Assembly: GCA_039818665.1 (NCBI GenBank) | Contig: JBCBTJ010000003.1 | Location: 1 to 64,000, forward strand | DNA length: 64,000 nucleotides | Reading direction: 5' to 3' | From: JBCBTJ01 sp039818665 | Lineage (GTDB): Bacteria > Pseudomonadota > Alphaproteobacteria > Caulobacterales > Hyphomonadaceae | Shown here: positions 16,968 through 26,315 of the stretch, one piece after another | How the letters are laid out: each line of letters opens with the position of its first letter | How positions within the stretch are numbered: position 1 is the stretch's first letter | Notes under the pieces: model-generated | What the model saw: the letters and a program-made list of their open reading frames with translations, nothing else | Told to the model about the DNA's origin: nothing | Databases searched by the model: none | Made by a program: the position numbers and the translations under genes

Positions 16968-19301
16968 ATGTCGAAGATCGGACTCTATGCGGGCGCGGCG
17001 GCGATCGCCTTAGCCGGGGGCGCGCCGGCTGCGGCACAGGCCGACAGCGACGAAGACGACATGCGCATGGACCGCGTGATGGTCACGTCTCAGAAACGCG
17101 AACAGAACCTGCAAGACGTGCCGCTTTCTGTCGGCGTTTTCGACGGCGACACTCTGAGCGAAAATCTGATCAGCGCCGTGACGGACCTTGCCCTGCTCGA
17201 TCCGTCGGTGACGTTCACTCAATCGACCAACGCTCTGAACTCCTCTATCCGCATCCGCGGCATCGGCACGGACGTATTCTCCTCAGCCGTCGAGCCGAGC
17301 GTCTCCTTTGTGGTCGACGGCGTCGTCCTATCGCGCCAGGGCCAGGCCTTCGCCGATCTCATCGACATTGAGCGGGTGGAAGTGCTGCGCGGCCCCCAAT
17401 CGACCTTGTTCGGAAAGAACGCATCAGCCGGCGTGATCTCCATCATAACCAAGGACCCGTCGGACGAGCTCGAATTCTCGGGAGAGTTTGTCTACGCCGA
17501 GCTCGACGAGTTTCAGGCGCGCGCGACAATATCAGGACCGATCGCCGAAGGCGTCGGAGCTCGGATTACAGGCTATTACAAAGACATTGGTGGCCATATC
17601 AGCAACATCTTCGACGACCGCGAGTTCAATGGATCACAGAGCTTTGGCGTCCGCGCAAAGGTCGATTTCGAGCTCTCCGAGACCTTCAATTTCAAGCTGA
17701 TCGGCGACTACCGCGAGTCCGAGGACCCATGCTGCGTCTGGCAGTACCGCGAGGTGACCTCGGTCCCGCTCGCCCAAGCCATCGCGCCCGTCAGCCCGGA
17801 CGATGAGAATCGGAACGTCAACGTCAACGCGCCGATCCTGAACGAGACCGATCAATGGGGCGTATCCGGCGAAGCCCAGTGGGAGGCCGCCGGGCATACG
17901 GTGACCTCGATCACCTCCTATCGAGAATGGAGTTTCGCCAATCAGATCGACATCGACAGTACGCCTTCGGTGGGCGTCGGCGCGGGCTTGTTCGGCTTCG
18001 ACATCAACAACGGCATGACCGATCTCGAACAGGTCACGCAGGAGTTGAGGATCGAGTCCCCTCCGGATCAGGACTTCACCTATGTCGGCGGCCTTTTCCT
18101 CTACAATCTTGATCTCGACCGTCGATTCGAGCGCCGCCTTTGCATCTTGAACTTGAGCGAAGACCTGTGCCCAGCCTCGCTGCCGATCGCTCCAGGCGTC
18201 GCGATCCTTGGCGCCCTTTCCGGCTTCTTCGATGGAACAGTCAATAACATGAACTATGCTGTCTTCGGTCAGGCCGAATGGGACATCACCGATCAGCTGA
18301 CCCTGATCGGTGGCCTCAGGGTCCTGCGTGACGAGGTCGACTTCACCTTCAATCACCCACCAGAGCCGCTTCCAGAGTTTGCGGGAGACACGCCGCTGGG
18401 GCCCTTCGAACAGGGCGCTGGCGGCTTCGGCGATACGGCCGTCACCAGTCGTTTCACAGCGCTATACGCTGTCACCGAGGATGTGAACGTCTATGCCGGC
18501 TATTCACGCGGTTATAAGGGCCCAACGGTCGACGTCGCCTTCGAATCGAACCCGACGACGATCGATCCGGAAACGTCGAATGCATTTGAGGCTGGGATTA
18601 AGTCGACGCTCTTCGACGGCAGGGTGACCGCCAATCTCGCTTTTTTCAACACCGACTTCGACGACTTTCAGGCGCAAACCTTCAACGCGGCCGCCGGCGA
18701 GTTCCAACTGGAGAACGCCGGCTCCGTGCGGACCCGCGGGGTGGAACTGGATGTCACCGCTCTGCCAACGGAGTACCTGACTATCAGTCTTTCGGGCGCC
18801 TATACTGACGCGGAGATCACCGACTTCCCGATCGGACAATGCTTCAATCCCGTTGCACTGGACGTCGATTGCCGCGCGCCGGGCACGCTCGACGAGAACG
18901 GGATCGATATCGGCGGCACGAAAGATCTCACGGGCGGCGAGCTGACGAACTCTCCCGACTTCAAGTTCAACGCCAATGCACGCTACGACATCCCCCTAGG
19001 CGCGTTGCCCTTCTCCGCCTTTGTCCAGGGCGCGTATCGTTGGCAGGACGACGTCCAGTTCTCGCTGGCCCAAAACCCGAACACGATTCAGGAAGCCTAT
19101 GGCGTGGTTGATGCCAGCATCGGGATCCAGGACAATGAGGGCCTCTACACGCTGACCATATTCGCCAAGAATCTCGCCAACCGAAATTTCGCGAACTTCT
19201 TGCTGCAGGACCCCGTCAGCACCGGGACGCTGAACATCGCCCACTATTTGCCCAAGAACGCCGAGCGCTATGTGGGCGTGTCGCTTCGGGTCGACTATTA
19301 G
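16968..19301 (+). CDS. TonB-dependent outer-membrane receptor
   Basis: A signal peptide (residues 1-23, cleavage after AAAQA) is followed by a TonB-box-like region (DRVMVTSQKREQNLQDVPLS), a plug domain with VEVLRGPQSTLFGKNASAG, and a beta-barrel that ends in an aromatic residue (SLRVDY). This is the common proteobacterial TonB receptor layout, 777 residues. It imports large or scarce ligands; its neighbours (sulfatase, xylB, xylA, GH3) suggest a sulfated glycoside or oligosaccharide. Two palindromic operators lie upstream. Confidence 0.93.
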   Translation: MSKIGLYAGAAAIALAGGAPAAAQADSDEDDMRMDRVMVTSQKREQNLQDVPLSVGVFDGDTLSENLISAVTDLALLDPSVTFTQSTNALNSSIRIRGIGTDVFSSAVEPSVSFVVDGVVLSRQGQAFADLIDIERVEVLRGPQSTLFGKNASAGVISIITKDPSDELEFSGEFVYAELDEFQARATISGPIAEGVGARITGYYKDIGGHISNIFDDREFNGSQSFGVRAKVDFELSETFNFKLIGDYRESEDPCCVWQYREVTSVPLAQAIAPVSPDDENRNVNVNAPILNETDQWGVSGEAQWEAAGHTVTSITSYREWSFANQIDIDSTPSVGVGAGLFGFDINNGMTDLEQVTQELRIESPPDQDFTYVGGLFLYNLDLDRRFERRLCILNLSEDLCPASLPIAPGVAILGALSGFFDGTVNNMNYAVFGQAEWDITDQLTLIGGLRVLRDEVDFTFNHPPEPLPEFAGDTPLGPFEQGAGGFGDTAVTSRFTALYAVTEDVNVYAGYSRGYKGPTVDVAFESNPTTIDPETSNAFEAGIKSTLFDGRVTANLAFFNTDFDDFQAQTFNAAAGEFQLENAGSVRTRGVELDVTALPTEYLTISLSGAYTDAEITDFPIGQCFNPVALDVDCRAPGTLDENGIDIGGTKDLTGGELTNSPDFKFNANARYDIPLGALPFSAFVQGAYRWQDDVQFSLAQNPNTIQEAYGVVDASIGIQDNEGLYTLTIFAKNLANRNFANFLLQDPVSTGTLNIAHYLPKNAERYVGVSLRVDY

Positions 19302-19381
19302 TCGGCGCAGGCGGGACAGTTCGTTTTCCTCCCCAGGCCACCCCGCGTTTCGACAAACAAAAACTCTGGAGCACCGGAGCC

Positions 19382-21133
19382 TTGAACGCAGCTCAGTTTG
19401 GCAGACACCTCGCCAGTGCGGCGCTCGCCGCCCTAAGCGCCTGTTCTCCATCCCCCGGTTTCGCCACATCGGATGCGGATGCTCGGCAGAGTGTCGTTCA
19501 CGAAGGCTCGTCGCCGCAGCCTGCCTATGAGCGCCCTAACGTCGTGCTCGTGCTGTTCGAAGACATGGGCAGCCGAGTCGGCGCCTTCGGCGACCCGCTC
19601 GCGCAGACCCCAAGTTTTGATCGGATCGCCGCTGAAGGCGTGAAATACACAAACGTCTACACGTCCTCCGGTGTCTGCGCGCCGAGCCGCGCCGCACTGA
19701 TCACTGGCCGCCACCAGATGAGCATCGGCGCGCAGCATATGCGCACGCACGGTTATCTCGGGGCGCAGGGCGGCGGACCGCAGGACTACCATGCCGTGCC
19801 GCCCGCTGAGGTGAAGGCCTTCCCGGAGCTGATGCGCGCGGCTGGCTACCACACCTCGAACAATTGGAAGACGGACTATCAGTTTGGCGAGCCCTTCACG
19901 ATCTGGGACGCTTCGGAGGATGGAGCCGACTGGAGCGGCCGCGACGAGGGTCAGCCCTTCTTCCATATGCGCACGCTGCTGACGACGCATGAGAGTTTCG
20001 TCTGGCCGGTGGATATGGAGACGAGCAGCCCCGTCGAAGAACTGGTGGTCGCGCGCAACCAACAGGTCTTCGCGGGCCGGCCCGCCATGACCGACCCCGC
20101 CGATGTCGAGGTCCCGCCCTACCTGCCGGACACGCCGGAGGTGCGTCGCGATCTCGCCACGCACTATGACAACATCGCCTTCACCGACGCCCAACTCGGC
20201 ACGCTTTATGACCAGCTCGAGGCCGAAGGCTTGCTCGAGAACACGATCATGATCGTCTCGACAGACCATGGCGACGGACTGCCACGCATGAAAAGATCGC
20301 TTTATGACAGCGGACTGCGCGTGCCGACCGTCGTCCGCTACCCGGACGGCTGGGGGGCGGGGACGGTGAACGACGAACTCATCAGCTTCGTCGATCTGGC
20401 GCCGACAATCCTGTCTTGGGCGGGTGTCGAGGCTCCGGACTGGGCGCAAGGGCAGGACTTCGCCGGTCCGGACCGCGCCGCGCCGCGAGACTATGTTTTC
20501 GCGGCGCACGATAGGATCGACACTGTCATGAACCGGCGACGCGCGGTCCGCGACGCCAAATTCAAGTATATTCGGAACTACCGGCCGGAGGATCCCTATT
20601 TCGAGCGTGTCGCCTTTCGCGACGCTCAGCCAACCATGAAGGCGCTTTGGGCTGGCCTAGACGCCGGCACCCTGCCGCCCGCCGCCGAGCGTTTGTTCGA
20701 GCCCTTGCCCGAAGACCAGCTCTACGATGTTGCAGCCGATCCGCACGAGATCGCCAATCTCGCTGGTGATTCCGATCACGCCGAGACGCAATCCCGCCTT
20801 GAGAGCGCGCTTGACGACTGGGTACTGCGCGTCGGCGACATGGCCGAACTCCCCGAGGCCGAAATGATCGCCGCCATGTGGCCGGGCGGCGAACAACCAG
20901 TTACGGCCCCGCCAAGTGCGCGGTTGGCGGAAACCGAAGCGGGTTGGCGGGCGACGTTTGAAAGCGCGACTCCCGGCGCCTCGATCGGTTACCAGGCCGG
21001 CGCGGACGGCGAGGGAAGCTGGCGCCTCTACACCCAGCCCATCCCGGTCGCGCCGGGTGAGACGATCCGCGTGAAAGCGGTTCGCTATGGATACGCCGAA
21101 AGCGACGTCGTCGAGATCGAGGCCCCAGCCTGA
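19382..21133 (+). CDS. Sulfatase, probable lipoprotein
   Basis: The product has the sulfatase fold with the formylglycine motif C-A-P-S-R-A (GVCAPSRAALITGRHQ) and the C-terminal DQLYDVAADPHEIANLAGD. The 5' part (AALAALSAC-S) looks like a lipobox. The start is TTG at 19382, preceded by GGAG. About 80 residues after residue 500 (ERKVRYG-like beta region with ATPGASIGYQAGADGEGSW) form an extra C-terminal domain of chitobiase/carbohydrate-binding type, which is found in some sulfatases. It follows the receptor gene directly. Confidence 0.88.
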   Translation: MNAAQFGRHLASAALAALSACSPSPGFATSDADARQSVVHEGSSPQPAYERPNVVLVLFEDMGSRVGAFGDPLAQTPSFDRIAAEGVKYTNVYTSSGVCAPSRAALITGRHQMSIGAQHMRTHGYLGAQGGGPQDYHAVPPAEVKAFPELMRAAGYHTSNNWKTDYQFGEPFTIWDASEDGADWSGRDEGQPFFHMRTLLTTHESFVWPVDMETSSPVEELVVARNQQVFAGRPAMTDPADVEVPPYLPDTPEVRRDLATHYDNIAFTDAQLGTLYDQLEAEGLLENTIMIVSTDHGDGLPRMKRSLYDSGLRVPTVVRYPDGWGAGTVNDELISFVDLAPTILSWAGVEAPDWAQGQDFAGPDRAAPRDYVFAAHDRIDTVMNRRRAVRDAKFKYIRNYRPEDPYFERVAFRDAQPTMKALWAGLDAGTLPPAAERLFEPLPEDQLYDVAADPHEIANLAGDSDHAETQSRLESALDDWVLRVGDMAELPEAEMIAAMWPGGEQPVTAPPSARLAETEAGWRATFESATPGASIGYQAGADGEGSWRLYTQPIPVAPGETIRVKAVRYGYAESDVVEIEAPA

Positions 21134-21169
21134 CTCAGCGACGCCCCTCCCCCAGACCGCGGGAAACTG

Positions 21170-22630
21170 ATGTTCCTAGGGGTTGATCTCGGCACCTCGT
21201 CGGTGAAGGCCGTCCTCATCGATGAGGCGGGCGAAACCCGCGCCGAAAGCGCGGCGCCGCTTGAGGTCTCTCGACCTGAGCCGTCCTGGAGCGAACAGAA
21301 CCCAGATGACTGGGTCGGCGCCGCCGAGGCTGCGGTCACGGGTTTGCCCTCGAATATGCGGGCCGCCGTGAAAGGCGTCGGCCTGTCCGGCCAGATGCAT
21401 GGTGCAACGCTGCTCGGCCCGGACGACCGGCCTCTGCGCCCCGCCATCCTGTGGAACGACGGCCGATCGACAGCCGAGTGCGCTGAGCTTGAAGCGGCGG
21501 AGCCCCGCCTGCGTGAGATCACCGGCAACAAAGCGATGCCGGGCTTTACAGCGCCCAAGCTGCTTTGGGTGCGCGAACACGAGCCCGAAATCTTCGCGAA
21601 GACGGCCCGCATCCTGCTGCCGAAAGATTATCTACGCTTGGCGTGGACTGGCGAGGCGGCGACAGACGCATCCGACGCGTCCGGGACGCTTTGGCTCGAC
21701 GTCGGCGCGCGGGCTTGGAGCGACGCGGCGCTCGCCGCGAGCGGATTGACGCAAGAGCAGATGCCGACTGTGCACGAAGGCACGGAGCTTTGCGCCACGC
21801 TTTCAGCGGCTGCGGCCGATCGCCTTGGCTTGCCGCAAGTCCCCGTCGCCGCCGGCGCCGGAGACCAGGCGGCCGGAGCGGTGGGCGCCGGCGTGGTTGA
21901 TCCCGGCGAGGCGTCGCTGGCGCTTGGAACGTCTGGCGTGCTGTTTGTCGTGTCGAAAGGCTTCAAGCCGAACCCGGAGGAAGCGACTCATGCATTCTGC
22001 CACGCCGTGCCCGAACGATGGCACCAGATGGCCGTCATACTCTCAGCAGCGAGCGCTGTGGATTGGGCCGCTCGGCTCACCGGCTACGGGTCGCCAGCCG
22101 AAGCCTACGCGGCTGCCGAAGTGGTCGGTTCGTCCGGGGGCGCGCTCTTTCTGCCCTATCTCACCGGCGAGCGCACGCCACACGATTTCGCCGCGCCGGC
22201 CGGCGCTTTTTTCGGGCTGTCGGCGAGCACAGATCGCGCCACCCTCGCCCACGCGGCTCTGGAAGGCGTTGCTTTCGCGCTGGCCGATGGCGCGGATGCG
22301 CTTCGGCGCGCCGGCGGGACGTTCGACAGCGCGACCGTGATCGGCGGTGGCGCGCGGTCGTACTATTGGGGCCGCATTCTCGCGGGCGCATTGAACCTGC
22401 CGCTGACCTATCGCGAGGGGGCCGAAACCGGCCCCGCGCATGGAGCGGCACGGCTCGCGCGCATCGCCGTCACTGGGGAGTCGGTCGATGCGGTGTGCGG
22501 GCCCGCCCCGATCCGCTCCGTGATCGAGCCGAACCCCGGCCTGGTTGAGCTCTACCAAACGCGCTTGTCGCGATGGCGCGCGCTCTTCAATCAAACCAAA
22601 GACCTGTTCGTCGAAGGCTCCGCTCCATGA
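21170..22630 (+). CDS. xylB: Xylulokinase
   Basis: XylB phosphorylates D-xylulose to xylulose 5-phosphate. The FGGY-kinase fold is shown by LGVDLGTSSVKAVLIDE at the N terminus, GLSGQMHGATLL and PAILWNDGRSTAE in the first domain, and GERTPHDFAAPAGAFFGLS plus VIGGGARSYYWGRILA in the second. QMHG is typical of xylulokinases among FGGY kinases. The 486-residue length is normal. Its TGA overlaps the xylA ATG by 4 bases. Confidence 0.94.
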   Translation: MFLGVDLGTSSVKAVLIDEAGETRAESAAPLEVSRPEPSWSEQNPDDWVGAAEAAVTGLPSNMRAAVKGVGLSGQMHGATLLGPDDRPLRPAILWNDGRSTAECAELEAAEPRLREITGNKAMPGFTAPKLLWVREHEPEIFAKTARILLPKDYLRLAWTGEAATDASDASGTLWLDVGARAWSDAALAASGLTQEQMPTVHEGTELCATLSAAAADRLGLPQVPVAAGAGDQAAGAVGAGVVDPGEASLALGTSGVLFVVSKGFKPNPEEATHAFCHAVPERWHQMAVILSAASAVDWAARLTGYGSPAEAYAAAEVVGSSGGALFLPYLTGERTPHDFAAPAGAFFGLSASTDRATLAHAALEGVAFALADGADALRRAGGTFDSATVIGGGARSYYWGRILAGALNLPLTYREGAETGPAHGAARLARIAVTGESVDAVCGPAPIRSVIEPNPGLVELYQTRLSRWRALFNQTKDLFVEGSAP

Positions 22631-23934
22631 CTGAAACTGTCTTCTCTCACGTGCCGCCGACTAGGTTCGCCGGTCGCGACGGCCCCTTCGATCCGCTCGC
22701 TTATCGCTGGTATGAAGCTGACCGGGTCGTTTTTGGACGCACTATGGCCGAACACTTGCGATGGTCGGTCGCCTATTGGCACTCGTTCAGTTGGCCGGGA
22801 TCCGATGTTTTCGGCGACGGAGCGCTGCCGCGGCCTTGGCTGAGCGGTCAACCCGATCACGCCGCCGCGCTCGACAAACTGGACGCGGCGTTCGATTTCT
22901 TTGCGCGCTTGGGCGCGCCGTTTTTCTGTTTTCACGACGTCGACGCCGCGGCCGCAGGCGAAACCGTCCGAGAGCTGACAGACAACGTCAAACGCATCGC
23001 CGAGCCCATGGCGCACAAAATGGAGGAAACAGGCGTGAAGCTCCTCTGGGGCACGGCGAATCTGTTTTCCCATCCGCGCTACATGGCCGGCGCGGCGACG
23101 AATCCGGACCCGGAAGTATTCAAATGCGCCGCGGCGCAGGTGCGCAGCATGTTGGAGACGACGCACCAGCTCGGCGGCGCAAATTACGTGCTGTGGGGCG
23201 GCCGCGAAGGGTACGACACGCTCCTCAACACCGACCTGAAGCAAGAGATGGATCAGCTCGGCCGCTTCATGTCTCTGGTGGTCGACCACAAACACAAGAT
23301 CGGCTTCGCTGGGCCGATCCTGATCGAACCGAAGCCTCACGAACCCATGAAGCATCAGTATGACCGTGACGCGGCAACTGTCGTCGCGTTTCTCGAACGC
23401 TATGGCCTTTCCGGGGACATCAAGCTCAACATCGAGAACAATCACGCGACGCTCGCGGGTTCGTCGTTCGAGCATGAGGTCGCCAGCGCCATCGCGTTCG
23501 ACGCCTTCGGATCGATCGACATCAATCGCGGGGACCCGCAGAACGGTTGGGACACAGATCAGTTCATGGATGATCCGAAGGAGATGACGCTCGTTATGCG
23601 CCATATTCTGCAGGCGGGCGGGTTCTCAAGCGGCGGTTTCAACTTCGATGCGAAGCTCCGCCGGCAGAGCGTGTCGCCCGAAGACCTCTTCATCGCCCAT
23701 ATCGGCGGCGTCGACGTGCTCGCACGCGCGCTAATCAACGCTACGGCCATAATCGAAGAGGGTGAACTCGATCGCGCCGTGGAGGACCGATATGCAGGCT
23801 GGAGATCGCCGGACGGCGAGCGGATCTTGTCCGATGGCGCGACGCTCGCGGGCCTCGCCGACGAAGCTGGAGATCCGACGCCGCGATCCGGCCGGCAGGA
23901 ACAGCTCGAAAACTATGTCAATGCGCGGACGTGA
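22627..23934 (+). CDS. xylA: Xylose isomerase
   Basis: XylA converts D-xylose to D-xylulose for XylB. The sequence has FFCFHDVDAAAAGET (catalytic His and Asp), VLWGGREGYDTLLNTDL, ILIEPKPHEPMKHQYD (metal ligand Glu) and NIENNHATLAGSSFEHEV, the usual metal and substrate blocks of class II xylose isomerases. The ATG at 22627 forms an ATGA overlap with xylB and gives 435 residues. Confidence 0.97.
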   Translation: MTETVFSHVPPTRFAGRDGPFDPLAYRWYEADRVVFGRTMAEHLRWSVAYWHSFSWPGSDVFGDGALPRPWLSGQPDHAAALDKLDAAFDFFARLGAPFFCFHDVDAAAAGETVRELTDNVKRIAEPMAHKMEETGVKLLWGTANLFSHPRYMAGAATNPDPEVFKCAAAQVRSMLETTHQLGGANYVLWGGREGYDTLLNTDLKQEMDQLGRFMSLVVDHKHKIGFAGPILIEPKPHEPMKHQYDRDAATVVAFLERYGLSGDIKLNIENNHATLAGSSFEHEVASAIAFDAFGSIDINRGDPQNGWDTDQFMDDPKEMTLVMRHILQAGGFSSGGFNFDAKLRRQSVSPEDLFIAHIGGVDVLARALINATAIIEEGELDRAVEDRYAGWRSPDGERILSDGATLAGLADEAGDPTPRSGRQEQLENYVNART

Positions 23935-23955
23935 TCCGCTTTCCGGGAGATGGCC

Positions 23956-26091
23956 ATGAAGACTGATTTCGCCCCGCGGAAGGGCATGACCGAAGAGGAG
24001 ATCGATGCGCTGGTCGAGGACGTGCTCGTCGAGGCCACGCTCGAGGAGAAGGCGGCGATGATGTCCGGGCGCGGCTTTTTCGAGGCCATGCGCGAGGACG
24101 GCATGCGCTGGGGCGCGCGGCCCTATCGGGCCGGCGGCGGCTGCGAGCGACTTGGCGTGCCCGCGCTTTACTTCACCGACGGGCCGCGGGGGGTTGCGCG
24201 CGGAAACTCAACCTGCTTCCCGGTCACCATGGCGCGCGGGGCGAGCTGGGACCGCGACCTCGAACGCCGCATCGGCGAAGTCATGGGGATCGAGGCGCGC
24301 GCGCAAGACTGCAATCTGTCGGGCGCAGTCTGCGTCAACTTGCTGAGGCATCCAGGCTGGGGACGCGCTCAGGAAACCTATGGCGAGGACCCCTTCCACG
24401 TCGGCGAAATGGGCGCGGCGCTCGCGCAGGGAATCCAGACGCACAATGTCGTCGCCACGGTCAAGCACTATGCCGTGAACTCGATTGAGAACGCCCGTTT
24501 CAAAGTGGATGTCCGGGTTGATGGACGCACGCTGCGCGAGGTCTATCTGCCCCACTTCAAGCGCATCTTGGATGCAGGCTGCGCGTCGGTCATGAGCGCG
24601 TACAACAAAATGAACGGCGAGTATTGCGGGCAGCACCGCGAGCTGCTCACCGACATTCTCCGCCACGAATGGGGCTTTGACGGTTTCGTTCATTCCGACT
24701 GGATCATGGGCGTGTACCACCCCTATGGCGCGGCGGCGGGCCTCGACGTCGAGAATCCGGAGCCGATCCATTTCGGGGAGAAGCTCGTCGCCGCGGTGAA
24801 GAACGGACAGATCGAGCCTGGCGTGGTCGACACCGCGTGCCGGCGGATCCTTAAGACAATCTATCGCTTTGCTTGCGCCGAGGATCCGCTGGACACGTAT
24901 TCCGAGGACCTCGTCGCCAGCGTCGACCACCGCGCCCTTGCGCGCGAAGCGGCTGAGAAATCCGCCGTTTTGCTGAGCAATTCCGGTCTCCTCCCCTTGG
25001 ACAAGAGCGCGTCGATCGGCGTGTTCGGCCGCCTCGCTGATCTAAAGAACACTGGCGACAACGGCTCGTCTCGCGTGCGCCCGCCCTATGTTACGACAGC
25101 TCTGAAGGGCCTCGCTGAATATCTCGAGCGGGCGGACCTGACGATCGCGGGCGATGAAGCTGATCCAAACGCCGCCGCGCAGGCCGCAGCCGGACTAGAC
25201 GCCGCGATCGTGGTCGTCGGAACGACCGCAGATGACGAGGGCGAATTCATTCCCGGTACAATGGGCGGCGGACCAGCCCTGCCGGAGGGCGTCGGCGAAG
25301 CGCTCCAGGAAACCGAATCCGATGCGAACGAAGACGCTGGAGCGCTCGGCGGCGGCGGCGATCGCGGCGGCGACCGAGAGCGGCTTCGCCTTCCAGAGGA
25401 TCAGATCGCTCTGATCAAGGCGGTCGCGGAGGCCAATCCGAATACGGTCGTTGTGATCGTCTCCGGGTCGGCGATCATCCCCGGCGGCTGGGCCGACGCG
25501 CCCGCGGCGATCCTGCAGACGTTCTATTCCGGCATGGAAGGCGGCGCGGCGCTCGCGCGGCTTCTCTACGGCGAGATCAGCCCGTCCGGGAAGCTGCCCT
25601 TCACCGTCGCGGAGGATGAAGCCGACTATCCTTTCTTCGACAAGGACGCCGACAGCATCGAATACGGCCCCCTGCACGGCTATGCGCTGATGGAGCGCTC
25701 TCAGAAGCGGCCCAGTTTCGCCTTTGGGCATGGCCTGTCCTTTGCGCTTTTTACCTATCGCGCTCTTAGAGTTCGACGCGCGCCCGGCGGCGTTGAAGCG
25801 CAGATATCCGTCCGAAATGACGGCGACGTCCCAGCGGACGAAATCGTCCAGCTTTATGTCGGCTTTCCAGGATCGCTCGTCGAACGGCCTGAGAAACTGC
25901 TGCGCGGGTTTGGGCGCGTCACACTCGCCCCCGGCGAGACCAAGACAACGCGCTTCTTCGTGCCCGACGCCGACCTCGCCTATTGGGACGAAGTCTCGCG
26001 CGACTGGCGCTTGGAGCCGGGCGTACACCGCATATTGGTTGGCGGGTCGAGCCGGGCCGAGGACCTGTTGGAAGCGAAGATCAGCGTTTAG
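23956..26091 (+). CDS. GH3 family beta-glycosidase
   Basis: The product has the GH3 TIM-barrel domain with the catalytic nucleophile Asp248 in GFVHSDWIMG and KHYAVNSIENAR, a second alpha/beta sandwich domain, and a C-terminal fibronectin-III-like domain (EIVQLYVGFPGSLVERPEKLL). GH3 enzymes cleave beta-glucosides, beta-xylosides or similar. No signal peptide is visible, so it is probably cytoplasmic and acts after transport. An unusual Gly/Glu-rich insertion of about 40 residues around residues 437-480 (GGGGDRGGDRERL) interrupts the second domain. GGGAG six bases before favours the ATG at 23956; an ATG at 23950 is also in frame. Confidence 0.92.
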   Translation: MKTDFAPRKGMTEEEIDALVEDVLVEATLEEKAAMMSGRGFFEAMREDGMRWGARPYRAGGGCERLGVPALYFTDGPRGVARGNSTCFPVTMARGASWDRDLERRIGEVMGIEARAQDCNLSGAVCVNLLRHPGWGRAQETYGEDPFHVGEMGAALAQGIQTHNVVATVKHYAVNSIENARFKVDVRVDGRTLREVYLPHFKRILDAGCASVMSAYNKMNGEYCGQHRELLTDILRHEWGFDGFVHSDWIMGVYHPYGAAAGLDVENPEPIHFGEKLVAAVKNGQIEPGVVDTACRRILKTIYRFACAEDPLDTYSEDLVASVDHRALAREAAEKSAVLLSNSGLLPLDKSASIGVFGRLADLKNTGDNGSSRVRPPYVTTALKGLAEYLERADLTIAGDEADPNAAAQAAAGLDAAIVVVGTTADDEGEFIPGTMGGGPALPEGVGEALQETESDANEDAGALGGGGDRGGDRERLRLPEDQIALIKAVAEANPNTVVVIVSGSAIIPGGWADAPAAILQTFYSGMEGGAALARLLYGEISPSGKLPFTVAEDEADYPFFDKDADSIEYGPLHGYALMERSQKRPSFAFGHGLSFALFTYRALRVRRAPGGVEAQISVRNDGDVPADEIVQLYVGFPGSLVERPEKLLRGFGRVTLAPGETKTTRFFVPDADLAYWDEVSRDWRLEPGVHRILVGGSSRAEDLLEAKISV

Positions 26092-26315
26092 CTCTCCGAG
26101 CCATCGCCGTCTCCGACCAGCACTGTCGATCGACATCGATCCCGTCCTCCGCTCAGACTGGTTCGGACAAGGCCCGAAACAGGCGGAAAGCCAGGCATTG
26201 GGAAGTCGGTCTTGGTTCGGCTGGGCTTGGCCCTCACTCGCCGGACGCGAACCTGCTCCCCATGACATGCTTTTGCCGCCTTCGGGCCTGCAGCCGCGCG
26301 CTCGGCGTCGCCGCG

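Noticed and set aside
19433..20509. 358-codon minus-strand open frame
   Set aside because: It is antisense to the sulfatase at 19382, which has the catalytic motif.
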